DNA of 64,000 nt from Mycobacterium rhizamassiliense. GTDB lineage: Bacteria > Actinomycetota > Actinomycetes > Mycobacteriales > Mycobacteriaceae. The stretch is from positions 3,148,315-3,212,314 of the forward strand of contig NZ_LT721901.1 of NCBI RefSeq assembly GCF_900157375.1, read 5' to 3'. Made by a program: the position numbers and the translations under genes. This document shows, piece after piece, positions 37,374 through 49,003 of the stretch (the stretch's first letter is position 1; each line of letters starts with the position of its first letter). The notes under the pieces were generated by a model. That model saw only the letters and a list, made by a program, of their open reading frames with translations, was not told where the DNA came from and ran no database searches.

Positions 37374-38561
37374 CTACACGTATCCGGCGGCGAGCGGGCG
37401 GGACATGATGGTGGGGACGATCCCGTAGCGGGGTGTGGACAGGGGGCGCGTCGTCGAGCCGGTCATCGGCAGGCCGCCCATCATGCTCGGCGGCATCGTC
37501 GCGCTGGCGAGCGTGGCGGCGTGCGGCAATGCACTGGCGGCCGTGCTCGCGGCCGGGATGATGCTGGTCCAGCCTGCCGGAACCGAGATCGGGCCCAGCG
37601 AGGCCGCGCTGCCGAGGCTGCCGAAGATGCCGGCCCCGATCCGTCCGAGCGAGCCGGCGCCGGCCGCCGCACCCGACGCGGCGGATCCCGCTGCCGAGGC
37701 GGCCCCGTTGGCCGCGTTGGCCGCCGCGCTCATCAAGCCCTGGCCCGTCTGGGCCATGCCGAGGATGGAGGACATCCCGTACAACGGGGTCCCGGCCGCC
37801 ATCAGGTAGCTAGGAATGGAGCTGGGCACGCTGGACGCCAAGCTGCTCATCAGGCTCGACGTGGCCGAGTCGGTCGTGGTGGCCGCGGTGTTCGCACCGG
37901 CGTTGGTGCCGCCGGTCGCCATGTTTTGCAGAGTGCCGGGAACCTGCTGCGTCACGTTCTGCAGCGCCGCCTTCTGGATCCCCGAGATGCCGGTGGAGCG
38001 CCCGACCACGTCTGCCTGCTGCGCCGCCCCGTTCGGGTTGGCGACCTGCGGCGCGTCGGTGTAGCCGGTCATCTGCGTGGCCTCGGCCGACCCCGCGGCG
38101 TAGGCGTACATCGCCGCGGCGTCCTGCGCCCACATCTCGGCGTATGCGGCCTCGCAAGCCGCGATCGCGACGGAGTTCTGGCCGAGGAAGTTGGTGGCGA
38201 TCAGGTTCGCGAGCAGCGTCCGGTTGGCGAAAACCGCCGGCGGCGGCACGGTCGCGATGTAGGCGGCTTCATAGATCTCAACGGCGAGCTGGGCCTGGCC
38301 TGCGGTCTCCGCGGCCCGCCCGGCGAGCCCGGTCATCCACGCCGCATAGGGACCGAAGGCGGTGGCCATCGTCAGCGACGTGGGGCCCATCCACCGTCCG
38401 GCCACCAGGCCGGAGATCACGGAGCGGTACGAGGCGGCGACGCTCTGCAGTTCGGCGGCGAGGTTGCCCCAGGCCACCGCGGCGCCCATCAACGATCCCG
38501 GGCCGGGGCCCGCATACATCCTGGTGGAGTTGATTTCCGGACACAGCGCACCGAAGTCCAT
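37374..38561 (-). CDS. PPE-family protein (PPE-SVP type)
   Basis: 395 residues. The N-terminal ~170-residue PPE domain starts MDFGALCPEINS, where the usual PPE triplet is CPE. The WxG turn is WMGP near residue 57. The C-terminus carries the SVP motif GPISVPAGW, defining the PPE-SVP subfamily, and is Ala/Gly/Ser-rich. Such proteins are secreted by type VII systems, normally together with a PE partner; none is adjacent. It sits between the polysaccharide genes and two regulators, downstream of a palindromic candidate operator. Confidence 0.9.
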   Translation of the reverse strand: MDFGALCPEINSTRMYAGPGPGSLMGAAVAWGNLAAELQSVAASYRSVISGLVAGRWMGPTSLTMATAFGPYAAWMTGLAGRAAETAGQAQLAVEIYEAAYIATVPPPAVFANRTLLANLIATNFLGQNSVAIAACEAAYAEMWAQDAAAMYAYAAGSAEATQMTGYTDAPQVANPNGAAQQADVVGRSTGISGIQKAALQNVTQQVPGTLQNMATGGTNAGANTAATTTDSATSSLMSSLASSVPSSIPSYLMAAGTPLYGMSSILGMAQTGQGLMSAAANAANGAASAAGSAASGAAAGAGSLGRIGAGIFGSLGSAASLGPISVPAGWTSIIPAASTAASALPHAATLASATMPPSMMGGLPMTGSTTRPLSTPRYGIVPTIMSRPLAAGYV

Positions 38562-38632
38562 GAGTGTCAGACCCCCGCCCGTGCGCTGGCGTCAGTCGCA
38601 CGATACCCCTGTTCTTGCATTCGGCTATCATA

Positions 38633-38647
38633 CATACTTTTCGTATG
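38633..38647. promoter_or_regulatory. Palindromic candidate TetR operator
   Basis: CATAC and GTATG form a perfect inverted repeat around a five-base spacer. The region 38562-38939 between the PPE and tetR genes holds no gene and is unusually AT-rich around this site. A second, looser ATAC/GTAT pair lies at 38658-38677. The ATAC...GTAT character recalls operators of gamma-butyrolactone receptors. The site lies about 70 bp before the PPE start and about 290 bp before tetR. Confidence 0.45.
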
Positions 38648-38939
38648 GAGTGAAGTGATACGCCTTACAGAAAGTATATTTCTATTTCCGGCGGACGCGG
38701 GGCCCGCCAGCTGCCCCGATAACCGGGGTCTACCTGGGGAGATGAATTCGATTGACACCTGTTACACGCCTGAGGCCCGATGACGCAGTAGTCTCAGTAG
38801 ATGCACTGTTGCGCCCGACCTGTCAGCCGAGGTCTTGCGCCCGTGGGCACCTCCCGCTGGCTGTGACCACGGTGAACTCAGAGATTGCGACGCTGCGTCG
38901 CGATTACCCGACGCTAGGCAAAAGAGCCTTTCAAACCCG

Positions 38940-39617
38940 ATGAAAAATCCTCCGACCGGCGGACGAGCGGATACCACGCGCAGGCAAATCCTGCTCGCTG
39001 CGGCCCAGCAGTTTGCTCAGCGCGCCTACCACGATGTCGGTCTCGACGACATCCTCGCCCAGGCCGAGCTCACCAAGGGCGCGATGTATTTCCACTTCCG
39101 TTCCAAGCACGCGCTCGCGATGGCGATCATCGACGAACACATATTGATGAGTAACGCCGCGTTCGACGAGCTGATAGCGCGAAAGCTCTCCGGCCTGGAA
39201 ACCCTGATCGATTCGGCGTTCGTGGTCGCCGTCATGGACCTCGAGGAGGACCTGACCCGAGCGGGAATGCACCTGGTCGAAGCGGTCGGGCGTGTCGAGG
39301 CCCTGCACGAGAAGCTGTTGGGCAGCTGGATCGATGTCCTGGCCTCCGCCGTCGAGGATGCGATTGCCGAGGGTGACCTGGCCGAAGACTGCTCCCCGCA
39401 GGATGTCGGGCGCCTCGTCGTGTCGGTGTACATGGGTCTGCGGCAGACCAGCGATCTCAACAGCCCGGAGCGGTTCCTGCGCGATCTGGAGAAGAGCTGG
39501 GTTTTGCTGCTGACCGGAATTCTGCAGCCGGACCGGGCCGATTACTTCAAGCAATTCATCACCCGGCGCACCGCGCGGGCGATCAGCGCGGCGTCGGCGA
39601 CCCCGGCGCCCGATTGA
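38940..39617 (+). CDS. TetR-family regulator resembling gamma-butyrolactone receptors, copy 1
   Basis: 225 residues. The N-terminal HTH includes TRRQILLAAAQQFAQRAYHDV and LTKGAMYFHFRSKHALAMAI, which matches the ArpA/ScbR group of Streptomyces more than typical AcrR repressors. The C-terminal part (RFLRDLEKSWVLLLTGI) also follows that group. Such proteins release DNA on binding small diffusible lactones; whether that applies here is inference. ATG 38940 begins at the conserved domain. Divergent from the PPE gene. Confidence 0.82.
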   Translation: MKNPPTGGRADTTRRQILLAAAQQFAQRAYHDVGLDDILAQAELTKGAMYFHFRSKHALAMAIIDEHILMSNAAFDELIARKLSGLETLIDSAFVVAVMDLEEDLTRAGMHLVEAVGRVEALHEKLLGSWIDVLASAVEDAIAEGDLAEDCSPQDVGRLVVSVYMGLRQTSDLNSPERFLRDLEKSWVLLLTGILQPDRADYFKQFITRRTARAISAASATPAPD

Positions 39618-39759
39618 CCCGGCAGGGAAGATTGAAGCGGAAATGCACGGGACTCCGGCGCGCCTATTGTTAGGCTCGACGTCCTGACCAGTAAGTATTG
39701 ATGACGTCGAAGGCCGGAAATCTGAGCGGACCGACATCAACCGGGGAGGTGCAAGGACG

Positions 39760-40470
39760 ATGGCTCGCCAGGTTCGATCCGAGGTAACCCGGCGAAAGAT
39801 CCTCGACGCCGCGATCGACGTCTTCGGCGAGGTCGGCTACGCGGCCGCCGGCTGGAACGCCATCGTCGAGCGCACGGGCATGACGAAGGGCGCCCTGTAC
39901 CACCACTTCGACGCGAAGGAGCCGCTGGCCTCGGCGATTATCGACGAGGGTGCGGAGACCCTGCTGGTGGCGTTCCGCCACGCGTGCGGGCCGGGATCGC
40001 CCGGCTTCGAGAACATGATCCACGGCACGTTTGCGGTGCTCAACGTCCTCAGCACGGACAGGGTGGCCGCCGCGGCCGAGCAGCTCGCCGCCGCCCTGGG
40101 CGGCTTCAACGATTCGTCCTCGCTCTTCTACACGAACTGGGTGGTGGAGATGACCGCCGAGGCCCAACGGGCGATCGCCGAAGGGGACCTCCGCGAGGAT
40201 CTCGACCCCGAGGCGGTCAGCAGGTCGGTCGTCGGCACCATGTTCGGGGCGCGATTGCTGGCCAACGCGATATCCAGGCGCGACGTGAACCAGGATCCGC
40301 CCATCGACCTCACCACGCGCCTGAGTCAGCTCTGGGAGTTGCTGCTGCCCGGCATCGCGTCGGAGGGATCGCTGTCCTATCTGCGGCAATTCCTTGCCCG
40401 CGAAGTGCTCCGCCATGCCCGTCCCGACGCCGCGCGCACCGGGACCGATGCCGCGCCCGACGGCGAGTAG
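39760..40470 (+). CDS. TetR-family regulator resembling gamma-butyrolactone receptors, copy 2
   Basis: 236 residues, with the same organisation as the preceding gene. The HTH VTRRKILDAAIDVFGEVGYAAAGW leads into GMTKGALYHHFDAKEPLASAI. The ligand domain ends LWELLLPGIASEGSLSYLRQFLA, like ScbR-type proteins. The 142 bp gap before it contains two GACGTC boxes (39678 and 39703) flanking GTAAGTATTG. A GGGGAGG site precedes ATG 39760. It is probably a duplicate of copy 1 that now binds another site or ligand, and lies directly upstream of the BcsB-like gene. Confidence 0.82.
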   Translation: MARQVRSEVTRRKILDAAIDVFGEVGYAAAGWNAIVERTGMTKGALYHHFDAKEPLASAIIDEGAETLLVAFRHACGPGSPGFENMIHGTFAVLNVLSTDRVAAAAEQLAAALGGFNDSSSLFYTNWVVEMTAEAQRAIAEGDLREDLDPEAVSRSVVGTMFGARLLANAISRRDVNQDPPIDLTTRLSQLWELLLPGIASEGSLSYLRQFLAREVLRHARPDAARTGTDAAPDGE

Positions 40471-40539
40471 GCCGCCGTGTCAGGCGCGTCCGGACGTCAT
40501 TTCCGATCGCGTACCGAAAGAATGCATACTGTTCCCGTG

Positions 40540-42528
40540 ATGTACCGGAGGTATGTGAGCAGGGTTATAGCGCTGGCGGGCGTGATCGGGTTTCTGACCC
40601 TGAGCGCGCCGCCGTCGTGGGGCGCGCCGTCCGACTCCGGTACCTCGGCCGACTCGACGACGCTGTCGCTGGCCGACGTCGGGTCCGCGCCCATGCTGGA
40701 GTTCTGGGGCGTGACGAGCTCGCAGCAGCTGACGGTGCCGGTCCTGCACGGATTGGTGCCGAGCACGTTCAACGCGACGGTCGAGCTGCCGATCAACCTG
40801 CGGTCCGGAACGATGACGGTGACGCAGGACCAGCGCTCGCTGGCGCGGCTGAACCTGCCCGCCACCGATCAGACGCCGATCGTGATCCCGCTAGCCGGGG
40901 CCGAGGTGCACGACAACTGGCTGACCGTGACGCTGCGTACCTATCTGGCGCCGCAAGAGAACCAGTGCTTGTACCCGTGGAGCCCGTTGCGCCTACTCAA
41001 CGGGACGATCACCTACACCGGGGCGGAACAGGCGCCGACCACGGTGGCCCACTTCCTGCCGCCGGTCCTGCACAAGCTGACCATCTTCGTGCCGCCCTCG
41101 CCGTCGACGGCCGAGTCCGATACGGCGATCCAACTGGCCACCTCCGCGGCCGAGCACTACGGCAGGCAGGTTCCCGAGATCACGGTGAACCCGCTGCCCG
41201 AGGGGCAGTCGGGGCCGCCGACGGGGCCGGGACCGCTGGAACGGCAGATCGTCGTCAAGGAGGGGCCGGACAGCGGGCTCATCCTGCAGGGCTCTCCCAA
41301 CGCGCCGTGGCTGTTGATCTCGGGGCCGCTCAACCGCGCCGACGAAACCGACATCGCCGTGTTGTTCAGCGACCTGTCGCAGTTGGCGCTGGCGCCCAAG
41401 GCTTCGGCGGAGGCGCTGAAGCCGATCGTGCACTTTCCCGGCAACTCCACCACGATACGTGACCTAGGGCAGCCGTTCGCCAACGCCACGTCGTTGCAGC
41501 CGCGGGTCTCGATCGGCTTGGACCAGACCAGGTTTGGTCGATCCATCCACTCGGTGCGGGTGCATCTGCAGGGGTCCTACACCCCGACACCACCCAACGT
41601 CGGTGGGCAGGTTGAGGTTTTGGTCGGCGAGGAGACCATCGATCACTGGCCGACCGACGGCGGGGGCACCATCGATCGCTGGGTGGACGTCCCCGATCGG
41701 CTGCTGCAGCGCTACACCAATGTGGACGTGTTGCTCGACGTCGCGGCCAACATCGGACACTGCGGCGACTTCTACACCGCGGGCAACGGCAACCAGATGC
41801 TGACCCTGAAGATCAACGGCGACACCACGATTCAGAGCGGTCCCGCCGCGCCGCCGGTGCCCGACGGCATGCAATCGATGCCGCAAGCGCTGATGCCCCG
41901 CGTTCAGGTCGGCATCGAGCCACATTCCTTCGGTGACACGTGGCGCGCCGCCCAGATCATGGTGGGCCTGCAGCGGATCAGCCCGATACCGATCGAGACG
42001 ACGGTCACGACCGTGCAGCAGGCGATCGACTCGTCGAACCCGGCGGTCGTGATCTCGCCGGATGGCTGGAACCACGGCGAGGTCGTGCTCCCGGTGTCCG
42101 CCGGGTCCAGCGGGCCCATCACGGTCAACGCCTTCTCGTCCGGCGGTAAGCCCACCAGGATCACCCTGGATCCGGCGATGCATTTCGCCTCTCTCCAAAC
42201 GGTTTTCACGCGCAACCGCTCACTGCTCGTCGCGACATCCAACGGGGCGTCCATTCAGCTCGACGAGCTGCTGCGGTGGCTCAACAGCGACAATAAGCAC
42301 TGGCAGCGGCTCAAGGGCGTCGCCGTGGTGGCCGCGCCGGGACAAGACCCGGTGACCGTCGAGCACGCGCCGGTAATCGGTGCCGCCCAGGCCGCGGCGG
42401 CGGGGACCCACTCGGACAACGGCTGGCTCTGGTGGTTCGGTGCCGCCTGGCTCGGCGTGGCCGTGCTCGGCGGGGGAGTGATCCTGTTCCGCAGCCGGCG
42501 CCTGTTGCGGATACGGCGCAAGAGCTAG
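40540..42528 (+). CDS. BcsB-like membrane-anchored exopolysaccharide protein
   Basis: 662 residues. A signal peptide (MYRRYVSRVIALAGVIGFL, cleavage near SWG-AP) precedes a long extracytoplasmic region. One C-terminal helix (WLWWFGAAWLGVAVLGGGVILF) and a basic tail follow. The body has the layout of BcsB, the periplasmic partner of cellulose synthase, including an LRTYLAPQENQCLYPWSPLR segment. No BcsA synthase is in the window, so either BcsA lies elsewhere or the protein serves the neighbouring Wzx/Wzy polymer. In-frame starts at 40522 and 40537 are alternatives. Confidence 0.75.
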   Translation: MYRRYVSRVIALAGVIGFLTLSAPPSWGAPSDSGTSADSTTLSLADVGSAPMLEFWGVTSSQQLTVPVLHGLVPSTFNATVELPINLRSGTMTVTQDQRSLARLNLPATDQTPIVIPLAGAEVHDNWLTVTLRTYLAPQENQCLYPWSPLRLLNGTITYTGAEQAPTTVAHFLPPVLHKLTIFVPPSPSTAESDTAIQLATSAAEHYGRQVPEITVNPLPEGQSGPPTGPGPLERQIVVKEGPDSGLILQGSPNAPWLLISGPLNRADETDIAVLFSDLSQLALAPKASAEALKPIVHFPGNSTTIRDLGQPFANATSLQPRVSIGLDQTRFGRSIHSVRVHLQGSYTPTPPNVGGQVEVLVGEETIDHWPTDGGGTIDRWVDVPDRLLQRYTNVDVLLDVAANIGHCGDFYTAGNGNQMLTLKINGDTTIQSGPAAPPVPDGMQSMPQALMPRVQVGIEPHSFGDTWRAAQIMVGLQRISPIPIETTVTTVQQAIDSSNPAVVISPDGWNHGEVVLPVSAGSSGPITVNAFSSGGKPTRITLDPAMHFASLQTVFTRNRSLLVATSNGASIQLDELLRWLNSDNKHWQRLKGVAVVAAPGQDPVTVEHAPVIGAAQAAAAGTHSDNGWLWWFGAAWLGVAVLGGGVILFRSRRLLRIRRKS

Positions 42529-42559
42529 CGTCGCGCCGCGGCCCCTGGGGCCGGGCGGG

Positions 42560-42925
42560 CTACCGCTCTTCTTCCCAGAGGTCTTCGGTCAGATCCTGGA
42601 AGGCCGCGAGCGCGAACCGGTCGTCGGCGCGCATGCCGGCCGACTTGCTCATCAGCGCGCGCACCACCGAACCATCCTTGTGCGCTAGCTCGACGACCTC
42701 GTTCGCCAGGGCCTGGACGACCGAGAGCAGCGAATCCGAGACCTCCGTCTGATGATGGAAAAGCTCTTCGAATCGCAGCGCCAGGACCTCGTCCTGCTCG
42801 TAGCCCACCATTTCGGCGAACGCGGTGTTGGTGAACAGGACGCTGCCGTCATGCCCGATTGCCAACACGGGAACCGGAATGCGCTCCAGCACCACCAGTG
42901 CCGGGAGCTGTTTCAAGGTCGTCAT
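42560..42925 (-). CDS. Small single-domain PAS protein
   Basis: 121 residues made almost wholly of one PAS domain (IPVPVLAIGHDGSVLFTNTAF, MVGYEQDEVLALRFEELF). There is no visible output domain. It could be a stand-alone sensor or adaptor. ATG 42925 is favoured; GTG 42964 would add 13 residues. It lies just beyond the polysaccharide-associated genes and converges with the BcsB-like gene, leaving 31 bp between them. Confidence 0.75.
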   Translation of the reverse strand: MTTLKQLPALVVLERIPVPVLAIGHDGSVLFTNTAFAEMVGYEQDEVLALRFEELFHHQTEVSDSLLSVVQALANEVVELAHKDGSVVRALMSKSAGMRADDRFALAAFQDLTEDLWEEER

Positions 42926-43048
42926 GGGCGACTGGGTCTGTTGCCGAGTGCGTCGTCGTTCCACGAGCCGATTATGTCCTATGCCAGAGGCTATGCCGGA
43001 CACATATTCTCGGTGGCGATGAGTGACCATCGGTCACTTCGCTTCCCC

Positions 43049-44605
43049 TCACTCGGATTCGGTGGTCGGCTGGTAGCGCGGGAACACCCCGGCCGGCGGC
43101 GGCAGCGGCGTCCCGGGGGACAGCCGGGCGCCGATGGCGCCGAAATCCCGCTGCTCGTCGGTCTGGCCGAGCAGGTCGAGCAGCTTGCCTGCCGAATCGG
43201 GCATTACGGGCGTAACCAGCAGGGCCGCAATGCGGACGGCCTCGCAGGTGACGTAGAGGACGGTGCGGAACCGCACCTGGTCCGCCTCGGATTCGCTCTT
43301 GCGCAACACCCACGGCTGCTGCGCCGAGAAATACCGGTTGGCCTCGCCCAGCATCAGCCAGATCGCTTCCAGCGCCAGGTGCATCGCCTGCTCGTCGAAG
43401 CTCGCGCGCACCCGCTCCAACAACCCGTCGGCGGTCTTGAGTAGCCCGGCATCGTCGGCCGTGAACTCGCCGGGTTCGGGCACCACCCCGTCGAGGTTCT
43501 TGGCGATCATCGACAGCGACCGCTGCGCCAGGTTCCCCAACTCGTTGGCCAGATCGGTGTTGATCCGGTTGATGATGGCCTCTTCGCTGTAGCTGCCGTC
43601 CTGGCCGAACGGCACCTCGCGCAGCAGGAAGTAGCGCAGCTGGTCCACGCCGAACGAGTCGGCCAGCGCCACCGGGTCGATGGTGTTGCCCACCGACTTG
43701 CTCATCTTCTCGCCGCGGTTGTGCAGGAACCCGTGCGCGAAAACCCTTCGCGGAAGCTCGATTCCGGCCGACATCAGAAACGCCGGCCAGTACACCGCGT
43801 GGAACCGGATGATGTCCTTGCCGATCATGTGCAGATCGGCGGGCCAGTAACGGCGGAACAAGTCCGAGTCGGTGTCGGGGAACCCGGCGCCGGTGAGGTA
43901 GTTCGTCAGCGCGTCGACCCAGACGTACATGACGTGGTCGGGATGCCCGGGCACCTGCACGCCCCAGTCGAACGTGGTGCGCGAGATCGAGAAATCGGTG
44001 AGCCCGCCGGAGACGAAGCTGACCACCTCGTTGCGGCGCACGTCGGGTCCGATGAAGCCGGGATTGGCCTCGTAGTGGGCCAGCAGCTTGTCGGCGTACG
44101 CCGAGAGCCGGAAGAAGTAGGTCTGCTCCTTCTCGCTCCAGGTCACCGGCGCGCCCGTTTCGGTGGCGATGCGGGTGCCGTCGACCACCTCGGTCTCCGA
44201 GTCGGTGAAGTACCGCTCGTCGCGCACCGAGTACCACCCGGAATAGGTCGCCAGATAGATGTCCCCGGCCGCCTCCATGCGCCGCCAGATCTCCTTGGAC
44301 GCCTCGTGGTGGTCGGGGTCGGTGGTGCGGATGAAACGGTCGAACGAGATGTTGAGGGCTTCCTGCATGCGTTGGAACACATCGGAATTGCGCCGGGCCA
44401 GCTCGGCGGTCGGCACCCCGGCGGCGGCCGCGGTCTCGGCGACCTTCTGGCCGTGCTCGTCGGTTCCGGTCAGGAAGCGCACGTCGAAGCCGTCGAGCCG
44501 CTTGAAGCGGGCGATCGCGTCGGTGGCGACGTATTCGTAGGCGTGACCCACGTGCGGCGCACCGTTTGGATACGCGATCGCAGTGGTGACGTAATAGGGC
44601 CTCAT
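43049..44605 (-). CDS. metG: Methionyl-tRNA synthetase
   Basis: 518 residues, class I synthetase charging tRNA-Met. The HIGH-type motif is PHVGHAYEY at residues 17-25 and the KMSKS loop is KMSKSVGN near residue 300. The zinc-knuckle cysteine quartet of long MetRS is absent, so it is the short form also seen in M. tuberculosis (Rv1007c). It restores the backbone synteny after the polysaccharide locus and is divergent from tatD with 24 bp between starts. Confidence 0.95.
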   Translation of the reverse strand: MRPYYVTTAIAYPNGAPHVGHAYEYVATDAIARFKRLDGFDVRFLTGTDEHGQKVAETAAAAGVPTAELARRNSDVFQRMQEALNISFDRFIRTTDPDHHEASKEIWRRMEAAGDIYLATYSGWYSVRDERYFTDSETEVVDGTRIATETGAPVTWSEKEQTYFFRLSAYADKLLAHYEANPGFIGPDVRRNEVVSFVSGGLTDFSISRTTFDWGVQVPGHPDHVMYVWVDALTNYLTGAGFPDTDSDLFRRYWPADLHMIGKDIIRFHAVYWPAFLMSAGIELPRRVFAHGFLHNRGEKMSKSVGNTIDPVALADSFGVDQLRYFLLREVPFGQDGSYSEEAIINRINTDLANELGNLAQRSLSMIAKNLDGVVPEPGEFTADDAGLLKTADGLLERVRASFDEQAMHLALEAIWLMLGEANRYFSAQQPWVLRKSESEADQVRFRTVLYVTCEAVRIAALLVTPVMPDSAGKLLDLLGQTDEQRDFGAIGARLSPGTPLPPPAGVFPRYQPTTESE

Positions 44606-44629
44606 CGGGATTCACCCTATTGTGTGCGC

Positions 44630-45484
44630 GTGAGCTCCAGCCGACCTGGTAAACGAGAAGCCCCGCCCGCTCCGGAATCCTTGGCGCCCCTGATCGACGC
44701 GCACACCCACCTCGACGCGTGCGGTGCCCACGACGCCGACGGAGTGACGGCCATCGTGGACCGCGCCGCGGCCGTCGGGGTGGGCGCGGTCGTCACCATC
44801 GCCGACGATCTGGACTCGGCGCGCTGGGTGACTCAAGCCGCCGACTGGGACCCGCGCGTGTACGCCGCGGTGGCGCTGCACCCGACCCGCACGGACGCCC
44901 TCGACGACGCGGCCCGGGCCGAGATCGAGCGGCTGGCCGCCCATCCCCGCGTCGTGGCCGTCGGCGAGACCGGGATGGACATGTACTGGCCCGGCAAGCT
45001 GGACGGCTGCGCCGCGCCCGATGTGCAGCGGGAGGCCTTCGCGTGGCACATCGACCTGGCCAAGCGGATCGGCAAGCCGCTGATGATCCACAACCGGGAG
45101 GCCGACGCCGAGGTGCTCGACGTCCTGCGCGCCGAGGGAGCCCCGGACACCGTGATCTTCCACTGCTTCTCGTCGGATAGCGCCATGGCCCGCGCGTGCG
45201 TCGACGCCGGCTGGATCATCAGTCTGTCCGGGACGGTGAGCTTCCGGAACGCCCGCGAGCTGCGCGAGGCCGTGTCGCTGATCCCGGCCGAGCAGCTGCT
45301 GGTGGAGACCGACGCGCCCTTTTTGACACCGCATCCTTATCGTGGCGCGCCTAACGAGCCATATTGCCTTCCATATACTGTGCGGGCGATCGCTGAACTG
45401 GTCGATCGCCCGGCAGCGGAGCTGGCGCGGATCACTACGCAGAACGCCCAGCGGGTCTACGGACTGGCCGCCACGGACGGGTGA
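44630..45484 (+). CDS. tatD: TatD-family metal-dependent deoxyribonuclease
   Basis: 284 residues from GTG 44630. Metal ligands of the amidohydrolase-type barrel are seen in DAHTHLD, GETGMDMYW, MIHNREAD, IFHCFS and ETDAPFLTPHP. TatD proteins are 3'-5' nucleases linked to DNA repair and oxidative damage. Position matches Rv1008. The extra ~20 N-terminal residues before LIDAHTHLD are of unsure coding status, so a slightly later start is possible. Confidence 0.9.
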   Translation: MSSSRPGKREAPPAPESLAPLIDAHTHLDACGAHDADGVTAIVDRAAAVGVGAVVTIADDLDSARWVTQAADWDPRVYAAVALHPTRTDALDDAARAEIERLAAHPRVVAVGETGMDMYWPGKLDGCAAPDVQREAFAWHIDLAKRIGKPLMIHNREADAEVLDVLRAEGAPDTVIFHCFSSDSAMARACVDAGWIISLSGTVSFRNARELREAVSLIPAEQLLVETDAPFLTPHPYRGAPNEPYCLPYTVRAIAELVDRPAAELARITTQNAQRVYGLAATDG

Positions 45485-45609
45485 TTTGCACGACACCTTC
45501 GTGGCAGAGTTGCCCACGCTTGACCGGTTCGTTACCGTCTTGTGATCGAATCGTTGGTTTATTGAACTGTTGTCGAAACTTGCTGGGTAGGTCGTTAAGT
45601 GGTTGCTGA

Positions 45610-47684
<2,075 letters not shown>

Positions 47685-47751
47685 GCTCGGCGGCGGTGCG
47701 TGTCTTGGGCGCGCCGCAGCGATAGTCTGCTGCGGTGGCGGTGGTTGGCTG

Positions 47752-48726
47752 ATGTCTGACGGCAGCACCGCTACGCAGTGGGTGCCCACCGGGGCAGTCA
47801 CCGTTCGGGTGCCCGGGAAAGTCAACCTTCACCTAGAAGTCGGTGACCGGCGCGAGGACGGCTATCACGAGCTGACGACGGTGTTCCACGCCGTTTCGCT
47901 GCTCGACGAGGTGACCGTGCGCAACGCCGACGTGCTGTCGCTCGAGCTGGTAGGCGAGGGCGCCGAGACGCTGCCCACCGACGAGCGCAACCTCGCCTGG
48001 AAGGCCGCCGAGCTGCTGGCCGAGCACGTGGGCCGGGCGCCGGACGTGTCGATCCTGATCGACAAGTCGATCCCGGTGGCCGGCGGAATGGCGGGCGGCA
48101 GCGCCGATGCGGCCGCGGTGTTGGTGGCGATGAACTCGCTGTGGGAACTCAGCCTGCCCCGCCGCGATGTGCGCGCGCTGGCCGAGCAGTTGGGCAGCGA
48201 CGTGCCGTTCGCCTTGCACGGCGGCACCGCGCTGGGCACCGGCCGCGGCGAGGAGCTGGCAACCGTCTTGTCCCGCAACACCTTTCATTGGGTATTGGCG
48301 TTCGCCGACAGCGGGCTGCTGACTCCGGCCGTGTTTGCCGAGCTGGACCGGCTCCGGGAGGACGCGGACCCGCCCCGGCTGGAGGAACCCGGGCCCGTGC
48401 TGGCCGCCCTGGCCGCGGGCGATCCGCAGCAGCTGGCGCCGCTGCTGGGCAACGAATTGGAGGCGGCCGCGCTGAGCCTGGATCCCGCGCTGCGGCGCAC
48501 CCTGGGCGCCGGCGTGGAGGCGGGCGCCCTGGCGGGCATCGTGTCGGGCTCGGGCCCGACGTGCGCGTTTCTGTGCACGTCGGCGGTGTCGGCGGCCGAT
48601 GTGGGCACCCGACTGTCCGAGGCGGGGGTCTGTCGCACGGTGCGGGTCGCCAGCGGGCCGGTGCCCGGAGCCCGCGTGGTGCCGACCCCCATGACTCCCG
48701 ATGATCAGGGCTTGAACGGGGTGTGA
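47752..48726 (+). CDS. ispE: 4-diphosphocytidyl-2-C-methyl-D-erythritol kinase
   Basis: 324-residue GHMP kinase of the MEP isoprenoid pathway. The motifs [38 protein letters not shown] and SGSGPTCAF are all present. Isoprenoid output supports the decaprenyl lipid carriers that the glycan genes upstream would use. ATG 47752 was taken as start; the first ~15 residues are not conserved and a later start is possible. Confidence 0.93.
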   Translation: MSDGSTATQWVPTGAVTVRVPGKVNLHLEVGDRREDGYHELTTVFHAVSLLDEVTVRNADVLSLELVGEGAETLPTDERNLAWKAAELLAEHVGRAPDVSILIDKSIPVAGGMAGGSADAAAVLVAMNSLWELSLPRRDVRALAEQLGSDVPFALHGGTALGTGRGEELATVLSRNTFHWVLAFADSGLLTPAVFAELDRLREDADPPRLEEPGPVLAALAAGDPQQLAPLLGNELEAAALSLDPALRRTLGAGVEAGALAGIVSGSGPTCAFLCTSAVSAADVGTRLSEAGVCRTVRVASGPVPGARVVPTPMTPDDQGLNGV

Positions 48727-48761
48727 CGTCGGACTCAACACGCGCGGGAGTTTGGTGGTTA

Positions 48762-48778
48762 CTTAAGAGGAGCTTAAG
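48762..48778. promoter_or_regulatory. Paired CTTAAG palindromes upstream of the acyl-AMP ligase gene
   Basis: CTTAAG occurs twice with AGGAG between, a rare AT-rich symmetric element in the 277 bp non-coding stretch 48727-49003. It may be an operator or a folded leader element; no known regulator motif was recognised. No gene was seen in this stretch. Confidence 0.35.
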
Positions 48779-49003
48779 ATACTTCGCGGTGACTATCGGT
48801 GTTGAGCAGCAGCACGTGGATACGTCGTCCGCCAGGCGCCCCGGCGGACGGCTAGTCCCTGGGGGCCGCGTCGCCCAGCAATCTTCCTTTCGAGACCTAA
48901 TCGCTGCCCAACTGTGCTCGCGCGCCTGCTACACACTGTCGCCCGGCAGGCGGAACATGAGATTTCTAGCCTTGGGGCAACCACCGGAACCGAGGAGGGT
49001 TTG

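Noticed and set aside
14684..42925. Possible genomic island with transposase or integrase
   Set aside because: No recombinase, IS element, att-like duplication or tRNA was seen at either edge; the locus may be ancestral and lost in M. tuberculosis instead.
42560..43030. Longer PAS protein start at 43030
   Set aside because: The extra N-terminus lacks PAS character, and ATG 42925 or GTG 42964 fit the domain boundary better.
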